64,000 bases of DNA from contig JACTAT010000002.1 in assembly GCA_014526335.1 (NCBI GenBank), positions 3,206,506-3,270,505 on the forward strand. The letters run 5' to 3'. Every line of letters begins with the position of its first letter. Position 1 is the stretch's first letter. The notes beneath the pieces are model-generated. The model searched no databases. It saw nothing but the letters and a program-made list of their open reading frames with translations, and was not told the DNA's origin. A program made the position numbers and the translations under genes. Below are positions 55,101 to 64,000 of the stretch, piece after piece. The DNA comes from Chrysaora quinquecirrha (lineage: Eukaryota > Cnidaria > Scyphozoa > Semaeostomeae > Pelagiidae).

Positions 55101-57213
55101 TATGTCTTGAAGAGTCGCATCGAGAGACATCTTACCATGTGTAATCTTACAACAAGTTTGTACAATGAGTCACAAACCTGGTCATTAAAATCTCTTATTC
55201 TTTTGTTTAGCGGTAAAATGCAATCTTCAGATTTTGTTATTTTGTCATTTGATCATTTTAAGTTATTGTTTAGTCTTTCCAGTTCAAAGCTGCTCAAGGC
55301 ATTTGAATTCTAAATTTTCTTCTCATTTTTTCATCCTGAAATTCAGTTATTGTTCTTTTCAAGGTCAATGCCCCATTCTTATCAGAAGCAAGTAAACCAG
55401 CTCTGAAATGCTGGCTCGACCTTTCACAAAAATTGGCATTGATTCTGCAAAGCTGCGAAAATGGAGCGAAGGGCATTGACGTCACTGCATCTGGAGATCT
55501 GCTGCGAACTGCCAAAGGTCTTATAAGCGCTGGAATTGCGTTTGGGTTCGGCAAACAGGATAATAAAGATGTCAACCTGATTAATTCTATGGAGATCTTG
55601 AAAGCTGCGGGAATAGAGGTAGGAAGCTAAATTTCTGGTGCTTGTGAATCTTGCCTTCACTGAAAGGTGCCTGCTAATTGACAATGCTGCTAGAAAACCC
55701 GACAGAGTATTAGGTTATGTTACAGAGGGTTTGGTCTAAACATTTCACTCTTCGGTCGTATTTTGATAAGAATGGGGAGTAATCATCATTTAACGAATAA
55801 TTAACTGTTCAGTCGTTTTGCAGGGCTAAGCAAGCTTCATCTTGGAGATTTTTGCTCCTAACGCTGCCCTTGCATCATGTTGTGAGCTCGACTAATTTTC
55901 TTCAAAAAGAGAACTAGGAAACTCTTCGCTCTCCAAACATTTTCGTGCAGATTTTTTCTTCAGCAAAAACTCCAATGCCAGCTCTTTTAGTTACGTTTGT
56001 TCACGACTTTCTCTGTAATAAGCTATAACTTAAGAACCTTCAAATCCTGTTTCTTCGTCAGACATTTAGAAGAAAGAAAAGGGTAGTTTTTCGTGATTCT
56101 CTTTCTCCTGTTCGACAAGCACTGCAGGCTCCGCATTGTTGATGTTTTGCTTCCCTATCTTATCTCTATTTTACGAGGGAATGACAAAAGCCAATCGGTT
56201 GGTAACGTTAACTAAATAAACAGTATTTAATGAATGAGGAACGACGCTCTGTTGGTGATGGTTATTATAATAACCTATAGGTAGTGGACTACAGGAAGCT
56301 TTATGTAGTACACGTAACTCTATATGGACATGAAGCAATTGTCTTCGTTGGGGGAGGAAACTCAATTTCCCTGTCCATTCGCCATCATTTTGTTTTGATA
56401 TTCCTCAATTTATGAGTTGCTGCCTGATTCGTTGTAGTTTTTGAAATAGGGAGAAGATAGGTCCCGAGCAGTTCATATTAACACGATTGACTTGCTTAGG
56501 CCTGCATCGCTAGATCAGCATAGCTTCAACACTTCTTTTTGAAGTCATTGTATTTGTCACTAACTTGTCCAGGAAAGTTGTGAAACCTTCAAGTACCCAA
56601 GACACAAAGAATGGAGAGGAGGACAGTAGCTCAAATATATGTTATGAAGGCTGATTTATTCTAAGCTGTGTCTAGGGAGATTATTACAAAAAGCAAAAGT
56701 TCTGGGGATGAAGGAACAAGATTGAGAGGTTGTCTCATCTTTTGGAAGTGAAACAATGTGTTTGTGGTGTGTAAGACATGCGACTAGTTTAAGTGGGACC
56801 CTTGTCTCAGGGGCTCCGGGCTTGATAACTGTTCATTCTCTTTTTCACTAATTTACTAAATTTTCTTTCAGATTAACTGGAAGCAAGCAGAAGAAAAGGA
56901 ATCATGTTTTCAAAATGCTTTGAAGGTATCAGCAGGAAAGACGACTCTGCTTGGGACAGTATTTGAATCTACAACACCAGTCTTATTGCATTTCAACGGT
57001 AACAAACTTTCAAACCCTATTACTTTGAGTAAGCATTTGTTTATATATCGCGCTGCTAAAATTGAAGAGTTTTTCAAAATGGCAGCTGATTACATTGTGA
57101 ATGTAACAAGCTTTGTTTCCACCGAAAGTGGCGATGGGATATGCGTTCTTGGCGCTTTCACGGATGACAAAGAACTTGCTCGTAAGGACAATTTAAAGAT
57201 AGTTGTTTTTTAG
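52171..57213 (+). CDS. PHGDH: PHGDH D-3-phosphoglycerate dehydrogenase
   Basis: Seven exons: 52171-52377, 53215-53586, 53878-54010, 54305-54466, 54882-55027, 55364-55618, 56872-57213; 538 aa, frame intact (human 533). It oxidises 3-phosphoglycerate with NAD+ in the first committed step of serine synthesis in the cytosol. Landmarks: [39 protein letters not shown]-binding [11 protein letters not shown] at about residue 175, [34 protein letters not shown], catalytic His in TPHLGAST at about 308. The last two exons form the C-terminal regulatory half. ATG 52171 gives 23 extra residues (Glu/Lys-rich); ATG 52240 ([10 protein letters not shown]) starts where the human protein starts and may be the real one. 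A small open frame at 53664-53891 is intronic. Confidence 0.96.
53100..53185. repeat. G-rich dispersed repeat (GGCTTAATAGAGA type)
   Basis: AAGGGGGCTTAATAGAGAAG and AGAGGGCTTGATAGAGC, related to 29690-29825. It ends 30 bp before PHGDH exon 2. Confidence 0.45.
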
Positions 57214-58092
57214 AAATTGATGATGGAAATGCATTTTTATTTATTATAAGGTACCAATGAAAAAACCAAATATTTACGCACCCATATGCAAATTAAAGGA
57301 TAAGATTTAATTGTGAGAATGTCGTGCTTACACGTCATGTTTTTTGCGTTGCTAAAGCGTGCTAAAGCTGTCTGAGTTGAGGAAATGGTCTGTTCCTGCC
57401 TGTCGCTTCGCTTCCACAGTATGCTCATGTACCTAACCTCGCTGGCCATGATTTTTCGATTATCTGGGATATGGGAACAAAATGCACATCTGCCTGGTCA
57501 GGGAATCATCAGATGGCCAAAAAATATCGAGCATTGGAATAAGACCATTTTGGACGACAACAAATGGTATGACCATCGTCATCTGGGACTACTTGATGGA
57601 AAATCGGATAAGACAGCTCTTAGAAGAGTCAAGAAGCCATACGTCTAAACCCAAAAAGAAACAAAAGTCGCTATGGGGATAGGCGCTGGACAATCCCTGG
57701 TGCTGGCTAAGCTTGCAGTGTTGAGCCATCATGACTTTTAAGCGAACAGGCACACCGTACTTGGCTTGCAGGATGCAAAGGCGTGCTGACGAATGTGATG
57801 AAGAAGTGCAATTTGTCTTATTGTTTCCCAACCTCTGACCACGCCTTCCTTTCTCCGAATCAACTTTCCAATCTCTTACAGCTAAGATCACAGGGACACA
57901 AGGAAATGTAATTTCTACACCACACCACTTCCCCTTTGCCTTTCCCGAAACGCAATGGAGGAAATTTGACACACAGCTTCATTTTGCAACCAATGCTATT
58001 CAACCGATAGTCAATGTATCAAATTACAGAGTTCAGCTTGGGCCATTCCAAAGAGTGAGCTTCACCAGAAAATTCACATTCTGTCGTTTGCA
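57214..58092. other. Spacer PHGDH to MRH protein gene
   Basis: No conserved exon and no canonical AATAAA close to the PHGDH stop. Open frames at 57385-57682 (+) and 57589-57972 (-) overlap and show no domain. Promoter of the next gene presumably lies here. Confidence 0.5.
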
Positions 58093-61000
58093 ATGGTTTT
58101 GGAGCACATGCCTCTTGCATTTTTTGCCCTGCTTGCAGTTTGTTTAGGCCAACTTTCACTTTCGTCCTTTGCAAGTGCACAGAAAGCATGTCACCCTGCC
58201 ACACAATGCTCATGTAAATTCGACGACGGCAGGCTGATAAGTTTGTGGCCTATCGACCAAAAAAAGTTTCCAAGGTAGGCTATGTTTTTTAATTTTGATT
58301 TATCAATTGACGGAAAATTAAATTTATTTTCAGCCTTCTTAATTTCCTGTGCCACAATCTCTAATATCTCTCTAACTGTTCCAGGTTTACTGTTGCGGAC
58401 AGACAAGGTGCTGGCTATCAGTATCAATATAACCCTTGCACTGCATTTTCAACTGGGGATGCCTCTGGAGAATGCAAAAATGTATTGGTAAGTGATCTGG
58501 CAAGTGGAGTAAGTTAATCAGGGGAAATCACAGCCCCAGGAAATTTTTGAGGACCTGCCCTTTACCCTTTACTTTTGCTACAAGCATGCCAAACCATTTT
58601 GCTTCAATTTCAGGAGAGTGTGGACTGAGAGATTTTGAAACACATTTGCAGAAAACAATCATTATTAATTCATAGCAAAATTGAATTGTTTCAGGGAAAT
58701 TTTTTTTAAATCCCCCCCTGCAATGCAAGCAACTGGAAATCTGCAATGCTTGCCTTCTGTTTTGTTTGATGCTGTGCACACAACCTTATTTTTGCTGTTG
58801 CAGTGATTGCTCAAAGAAGAGTTAAGTTTCTATTTTCACTGAATGCAAGAGCATCATTAATACCATGGCACGCTGCAGCACCTGCTTCTACAGATCTCTC
58901 ATATCTCAAAGAATGATTTGCTTGCTATCTAATATGACTCTATTGATTCTTATTGTAGGGTTGTCAGAGTGGATTAGTTGGGGCTGGACCATTTGCTATT
59001 GCTTATCCAAACCCATTAGCTGTTGACTACAACAGTAAGATTAAGATGTACACCTTTACCTACACTGGAAGTGTGGCTAATACACAGACACAACAGAAAA
59101 GGTATGTATTAGATTAGCTGCACTACCAGACTTATTGCCTTCCTCCTACTCTTTTGAAACAGCTTCTAACAACTACAACAACATACAGCTGTTTCCTCAG
59201 AGTGGAGTGGGGCTAGTAGTTGGAGTGGGGTTGGTGGAGTGTGGAGGAGCGTAGATTACGATGAATGTAATAAGTCTACACTAGTCCTTGGTTTGTGCTG
59301 GTGTTGTTGATGTTGCTATGAAGGCTAGTTCAACCTTTTATCAGCAACACAGCAACTAGACTTATTACATTAGCCATAGTTATCGCTATTGACTCTATAT
59401 GGGATGCTCACGCTCAAATTACTCTGAGCAAACAGCTGTATTGTTGTTGTTGTTGTTGTTGTTGTTGTTATTGTTGCTGTTTGAGAAGAGTGGGACTCGT
59501 GTAATAAGGCTACACAGCAAGCTGACCGTTTTTTAAATACAAGTCCACAAGTTACTATAAGTAATTTCTTTTTGTGTTTCTTTCCTGCAGAAAGATGGTT
59601 ATTCGACTTAAATGTGATGAAAATGCAGCTGATCCTTCTTTAGAGACATTTTTAGAAGCCCCATCTTATACTTTTGTAAGTGTGATAACTTGTTTCTTCA
59701 AACAATCTCAATCCTAAGAATCTAAAGAAATTTGAGAAAGAAAATGTAAACTAAATCTTGATTGCAAACCCAGCCTAAGGATCAAACAATCAAACGATCA
59801 AACCTGGCCCCCTGGCAAAACAATCAAACATTGTTTTTGTAAAACAATTGAAATTTGCTGATCACGCAATGTTGGAACATTTCAACACACCATAAAACAT
59901 TGAATGAAAAGCATCGAATAGGCAGAATTCGTTGCGCGATGTTTACGTAAAGTTCAGAAAGATTTTTTGCTTAAGTCAAGCAAAGTTGTTGGATGAGCAT
60001 TGTTTTGCAACGTGGCCAAACGGTAAACCATTTTGCTTGGCAAGCAAATTTCGAATGTTTGACAAACAATGTTTGATCGTTTGACTGCTTTTACCAAACA
60101 AACAAACCAAAGATCAAACATGTTGAATGTTTGTTCGATTGACTAAGTCATAAAACATTCTTGTCGAACAATTTTTTGTTTTCCGCAATGAAAAACGTTT
60201 TTGAACTATTTTAAAAACATTTACAACTAATTAACCTAAATTTGCTTGTCAAGCAATGTTTTGTGACCCGGCCAGACGGTTAAACATGTCTCTTGAAGCA
60301 AATCTCAAATGTATGAACAACAATGTTTACCAGAACCAGAACCTTGGAAACATTCAGAGGTTTGGATTAAGATCTTATTTGATTCGTTTTCACAGACGTC
60401 AACTTTAACAAGTAAATATGCTTGTCCGGTTGGTAGTGCGAATAAGAAGAAGCTGAGTACCGGCTCAATTCTTTGTATCGTGTAAGTAATCATTTATTAT
60501 GCTTTACCCTTTTCAGTAATCATTCATTGGCTTTTCCCTTTACTCTGTTTTCGCTTGAACCACGCATGTAAGGTGCTGTGGCGTCGTGGTGTAATCCAGC
60601 TGACTCGTGGTCTCTGGAGCTTGGTGTGGTCAGGGTTCGAGCATAGCCACGGTAGCGTCACAGCCAGGGTTGAGATCTCAATTAGTTAACCTACTACTGA
60701 GATCCTAGCAGCTGGCGCTACAACACCATTTCTGCTTCAACTATTTCTTCCTTCACCACTTCACGGTAATGCGATCAGCACTTTTACTTCTTGGTACTCC
60801 CTCTACACGTTTTTTGTAAGAACACTTTGCTTCGTTCTCAGATTGTCTGTTTCTTTTTTCAAGCGATTTTTCATCATCTCAGGCACTACTTACCTTTCTA
60901 AAAAAACATGTTTAAAATGCGTTTCCAGGCAAGGTCTTTACGCTGGTGGGCTTCAATTATACATAGCTTAAGTAGCTTCGGAGATAGCAAAAGACAATTG

Positions 61001-62212
61001 GCGCCAAATCGCGGCCTGGTGAAGTCGTGTCTTATAAATAAAACATATTATTTATAGACAAGATCTAATAGATAACCTTTACCTTTCAGATTATTCGTGT
61101 TTTTGTTCGTCTACATTGCGGCTGGCATTGCTCTGAATAAGTTTGCTTTCCACAAAGAAGGAACTGATGTAATTCCCCAGAAGAAATTTTGGGCTGATAT
61201 TCCCCATCTTGTTAAGGTAGGATATCTTAACGGTACTTCACTTTTTCTGAATGGATAAATTATTCTTCAGTTCTCTTTGGAATGGCTTTATCAGCAAAGC
61301 TTCGTGTCTTGTAGAATCTCCTTTGCTTTTCGCATTAAAAGGTACACGCTAGCGAACCAGTAATCACTGCTGTGGTATGTCATTACTACTGTGGTGGTAA
61401 TTTTGCGCTATTGTGGTGGTAATTTTGTGATTGTCCACCACAGAAGTGCAAAATTACCATCGCAGTAGTGATTACCCATCACAGTAGTGATTACTGGCTC
61501 GCGAGCGTGAGGCATATCTTTTCTGCTGTTGCTCTCGAAAATCGTAAAGGATCCAATATAAAGCCCCCAAGTACCCCAAGGATCCAATATAAAGCCCTTG
61601 CTGTTAGCATGTCTCTTTACGTGTGCAATGTGATCGTAGCAGATTGCTGCCGTTTGCAGACTAGTGTTGCGGTTTGCATATGTGCCTGTCTCTTGCGAGA
61701 GGGCATGATTTGGATTTCCCACTCCATGCCGAATGGGTAGCATTCTAACTTCAAAAGATTTGCGTTTCTGCTTAGGCCTTGCAGTTCTCTGTGACATGGG
61801 CCGGTTTAGAGGATCGATTCACCTGATCTTAAGATACCATCCTGAATGTGTGTCTGGGTTTCTCTATGCACCAAAAAACTTTGAGCAACTTGCTATCTCG
61901 AGGCTGAGCCTTCTTAAGTGTCATACGTATATTTTTCATTAGATGGGACTGGAACCTGGACTGCATGACTTGCATGAACTGCTTGCATGTATGGTTGTAT
62001 GACGTGGAACTTTTCTTGACAATTCCATGGGGCTCTTTACCTCAGTGGCATTGTTGTTTGCTGTCTGATTCTGCAGTGCAGGCTTGAATCTGTGGTATCT
62101 ATGATCCCCTCGTGGAAAATCCCGTTCCTAAATGTATATTTGTGTGTAGGATGGTGCTCGGTTTTCGTACCAGAAGATCAGGGGGAAATCAGGACAATAT
62201 GAACAGATATGA
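58093..62212 (+). CDS. Mannose-6-phosphate receptor homology (MRH) single-pass protein, M6PR/Atg27-like
   Basis: Seven exons: 58093-58274, 58385-58487, 58959-59101, 59591-59675, 60396-60481, 61090-61216, 62150-62212; 262 aa, frame intact. Signal peptide residues 1-29 (FFALLAVCLGQLSL), lumenal Cys-rich domain (CHPATQCSC, YNPCTAFSTGD, GECKNVLGCQSG, MVIRLKCDE, KYACPVG) of MRH type, one membrane segment at about 194-215 (LFVFLFVYIAAG), then a cytosolic tail with FWADIPHLVKDGARFSY and a terminal YEQI. The tail block resembles FWxDLGNLVADG of the cation-dependent mannose-6-phosphate receptor. C-terminal Yxx-hydrophobic is an AP-complex sorting motif, as in yeast Atg27. Predicted: Golgi/endosome cargo receptor or trafficking protein. 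Whether it binds mannose-6-phosphate is not shown. Intron 6 carries a foldback element. Confidence 0.85.
59441..59474. repeat. (TTG)n microsatellite
   Basis: Ten perfect TTG units and flanking variants in intron 3 of the MRH gene. Confidence 0.95.
59765..60345. repeat. CAAACATT/AATGTTTG palindromic repeat cluster
   Basis: Repeated GATCAAAC, AATGTTTGATCGTTTG and GTGGCCAAACGGT units, the same vocabulary as 5087-5560 and 38285-38590. Probably two or three merged Harbinger-type MITEs in MRH gene intron 4. Confidence 0.6.
60573..60745 (+). mobile_element. tRNA-derived SINE, most complete copy
   Basis: Head GTCGTGGTGTAATCCAGCTG resembles a pol III A box region and CAGGGTTCGAGCAT contains a B box (GGTTCGA) about 45 bp on. 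The body CCACGGTAGCGTCACAGCC ... ACCTACTACTGAGATCCTAG is shared with 23864-23960, 17240-17360 (inverted) and more weakly 13840-13990 (inverted). Confidence 0.65.
61345..61509. mobile_element. 165-bp foldback element in MRH gene intron 6
   Basis: CACGCTAGCGAACCAGTAAT at the left is inverted as ATTACTGGCTCGCGAGCGTG at the right, and pairing continues over most of each arm (GTAATTTTGC / GCAAAATTAC near the centre). TA precedes the left end. The adjacent GGATCCAATATAAAGCCC is tandemly repeated twice (61549 and 61580). Confidence 0.8.
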
Positions 62213-62691
62213 ACTCCAATTTTAATATTAGGTCCTATATCAAATTTTGTATCATTTGTGATTTTTGGAAAGTAATGATTCTGATACTAAGCTTTTATAT
62301 AAGGAAATTATTTGTTGCTACGACGCATGTAAATTAAGCTAGCTTTTTAGGGCTTTGCATCTTAGATACATGCCTGTTTCTCTGTCATACTTTAATAATG
62401 GGGACGAAAAAGCCCGGAGCAAACAAGTACTGTTGCGCATATTTCCTTGAAATGTATGCGCATCTTGGAACGACGCAAGTGTATGCCTAATGTAGGCCTG
62501 GTATATTGACATTGTTTAGTTTCAAATCAAAGTCGTAGGGAACTCTTCATAGTTAATGCTTAATGCGAGTTAATGCTGACCCAGTGTCTATTTCATGCCA
62601 ATCAGTGATCTTTCTTCTCTCCCGAGACTAGTTTATGAAACTTTATTGCAAGAAAATTTTCAAGAAAACCTATTGTAAATTCAGAAAATTC

Positions 62692-62697
62692 AATAAA
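62692..62697 (+). terminator. Polyadenylation signal AATAAA, MRH gene
   Basis: Canonical hexamer 480 bp after the stop; implies a 0.5-kb 3' UTR. Confidence 0.5.
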
Positions 62698-63203
62698 AAT
62701 CAAGCTTCATTATAAAATTTAAAAAATACATCCATCTTAAATATTATACCCTTGGTTCCAGAGCCTCGGCGTCGAGTACGTGGGAAAATTTGGTTCAGTT
62801 TTCGTTACGTTGACGGGGAAATGGCTATCGGAATATCGTTTTGCTGCTTTGTAGGGACTGAATATAGTTGTAACCTGGGCGAGGCTGTGAATTCCGAGGG
62901 ACAAGCATCATTGTGACTTACAGTAATTTTTGTTTGCTAAAGAAAATGGAGTGGCATCCTACTCTTCGATTCGGTGAAAGGGGTCATCTATTCATTTTTA
63001 CAAAAACATATTATTTAAATTCAGAAAAATTTTTAAAGCAGCGCAATTCCTAGACGTTAAAATATACTCCATTTATCTCATGGATTGCTTACAAGCAGTA
63101 AGGCCTCGACACCGTATTCAAATGAATTGTCATTGATTTCACAAGGAGACGAAGAACCGCAACCTTTAGCAACAACAACACCATTTGCATAAAAATTGAA
63201 TTA

Positions 63204-63586
63204 CACGCATTTTTTTTTATAAGGAAGTGCTTTATAAGTAAGGCAGTACTCGGGCTGGCAAAAACTTAAGGAATTTCAGTACTGGACCGGAGACTACTAA
63301 GGAATCTGACTTTTTCTTTAACTTAGCATTTCGATTTAAAAAAATGAAGTTTTGAATTAACAGAGCAAGCAATACTTACCGCCAATGGTTTTCAATCAGT
63401 ATTCATTTCTACTCGTCTTCTGAAACCTTTATGACCTATATTTCCTTGACCATTGGTTGTTTTTAAGAATCACAAAGTAAGAAGTTAAGGAATTGCTAAG
63501 GAATATTGAGTACTCAATTTTCACAATCAGTTAAGGAATTTTCAGTACTGGCCCTGAGCCGAACTTCCTTATAAAAAAAATGCGTG
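63204..63586. mobile_element. MITE, ATAAGGAAGTGC variant, full copy
   Basis: CACGCATTTTTTTTTATAAG / CTTATAAAAAAAATGCGTG, with TA on both sides (63202-63203, 63587-63588). Internal units are TAAGGAATT; the interior TACTCGGGCTGGCAAAAACT is shared with the fragment at 18799. Confidence 0.85.
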
Positions 63587-63829
63587 TAGATGGCCTATTG
63601 CAATGCTTAGAGTGAGACCGAGCGAAATTCCTTAGAAATTGGCATTCGCGAGCTGCATTCGATTTCTGGCCAGGTTTTTATTTAGAGGTTGATGAGTCGT
63701 AGTTTTAAGCATTATAAGTGACCTATCTATAAGATTGGCTTGAGGAGCGAAAACTTCTGCTCGTGTGATAAGTCTCCCTTTACGCCAACAACAACAAAAT
63801 GACGGAAACTATTCCCGGGGGTAACTTCA

Positions 63830-64000
63830 ATAGATCAGTGACGGGGGTGTGCCATTTTCATTATAAATTTGACCCCAAAATTTATGAAAATTCTTAAATG
63901 TATACCCCAAAGTTCGCAAAAAATATCAATACAATACATAGAGATACTTAATTTAGAATTATACAGCTGAAATTTATTTCGCAGTTTTTGCAACCTTATC
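63830..64000. repeat. Dispersed repeat with ATACCCCAA units, runs off window
   Basis: Same blocks as 45302-45470 (GACCCCAAAATTTAT, TATACCCCAAAGTT, TATACAGCTGAAATTTATTT) in a different order, as if a longer tandem unit had been cut at different points. Confidence 0.5.

Larger units (their letters stand above)
62698..64000. other. Gene-free right end of the window
   Basis: No conserved exon. Holds the MITE 63204-63586 and the ATACCCCAA repeat from about 63830. Confidence 0.55.

Noticed and set aside
1..64000. CRISPR array, operons or bacterial genes
   Set aside because: Repeats found are MITEs, SINEs or simple arrays without spacer structure, and all genes have spliceosomal introns.

Overview
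The window reads as nuclear DNA of an animal, most likely an anthozoan cnidarian (coral or sea anemone). It is AT-rich, its genes are built of many short exons with GT-AG introns, conserved metazoan enzymes are recognisable, and there is a local cluster of secreted multi-Kazal/antistasin/WAP inhibitor genes together with a dense load of MITEs, hAT, Kolobok-like and non-LTR elements. All protein-coding genes that I can support are on the + strand. The phylum assignment is inference from gene content and repeats.

Layout: (1) 278-5901, the 3' end of NGLY1 (peptide:N-glycanase), covering only the C-terminal PAW domain. (2) 6513-8061, a C2-domain protein whose C2 fold seems to be split by a long disordered insertion; it may be spliced to NGLY1. 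(3) 9902-12428, a hAT transposon with an 8-bp target duplication, holding a decayed non-LTR retrotransposon that itself holds a 669-bp MITE. (4) 12441-19714, METTL2 (tRNA m3C methyltransferase), 11 exons, its ATG only 12 bp beyond the hAT end. (5) 20703-24666, an AT-hook/helical-repeat/J-domain protein. (6) 27354-50546, three tandem paralogous genes for secreted protease inhibitors: 5 Kazal + lustrin-type + WAP + antistasin-like; 2 Kazal + antistasin-like; collagen-like + lustrin-type + 5 Kazal + antistasin-like. All three begin with a 36-nt signal-peptide exon and use phase-1 introns at almost every domain border. The last intron of the second gene hosts a 2.6-kb TTAA-flanked Kolobok-type transposon carrying a P2X7-ballast-like gene and, on the opposite strand, a THAP domain. 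(7) 52171-57213, PHGDH (3-phosphoglycerate dehydrogenase), 7 exons. (8) 58093-62212, a single-pass mannose-6-phosphate-receptor-homology/Atg27-like protein ending in a YEQI sorting motif. The rest is intron and intergenic DNA with many related MITEs, a tRNA-derived SINE family, pentanucleotide arrays and foldback elements.

Exon models were built by hand from splice sites, reading phase and family similarity. NGLY1, METTL2, PHGDH and the MRH protein are housekeeping functions in glycoprotein quality control, tRNA modification, serine synthesis and Golgi/endosome traffic. The inhibitor cluster is the lineage-specific part. Four otherwise well-kept exons (one in the first inhibitor gene, two in the third, one in the Kolobok cargo gene) each lack exactly one base, and each is repaired by lengthening a short homopolymer; this looks more like consensus error than gene death, but cannot be settled from this sequence alone.
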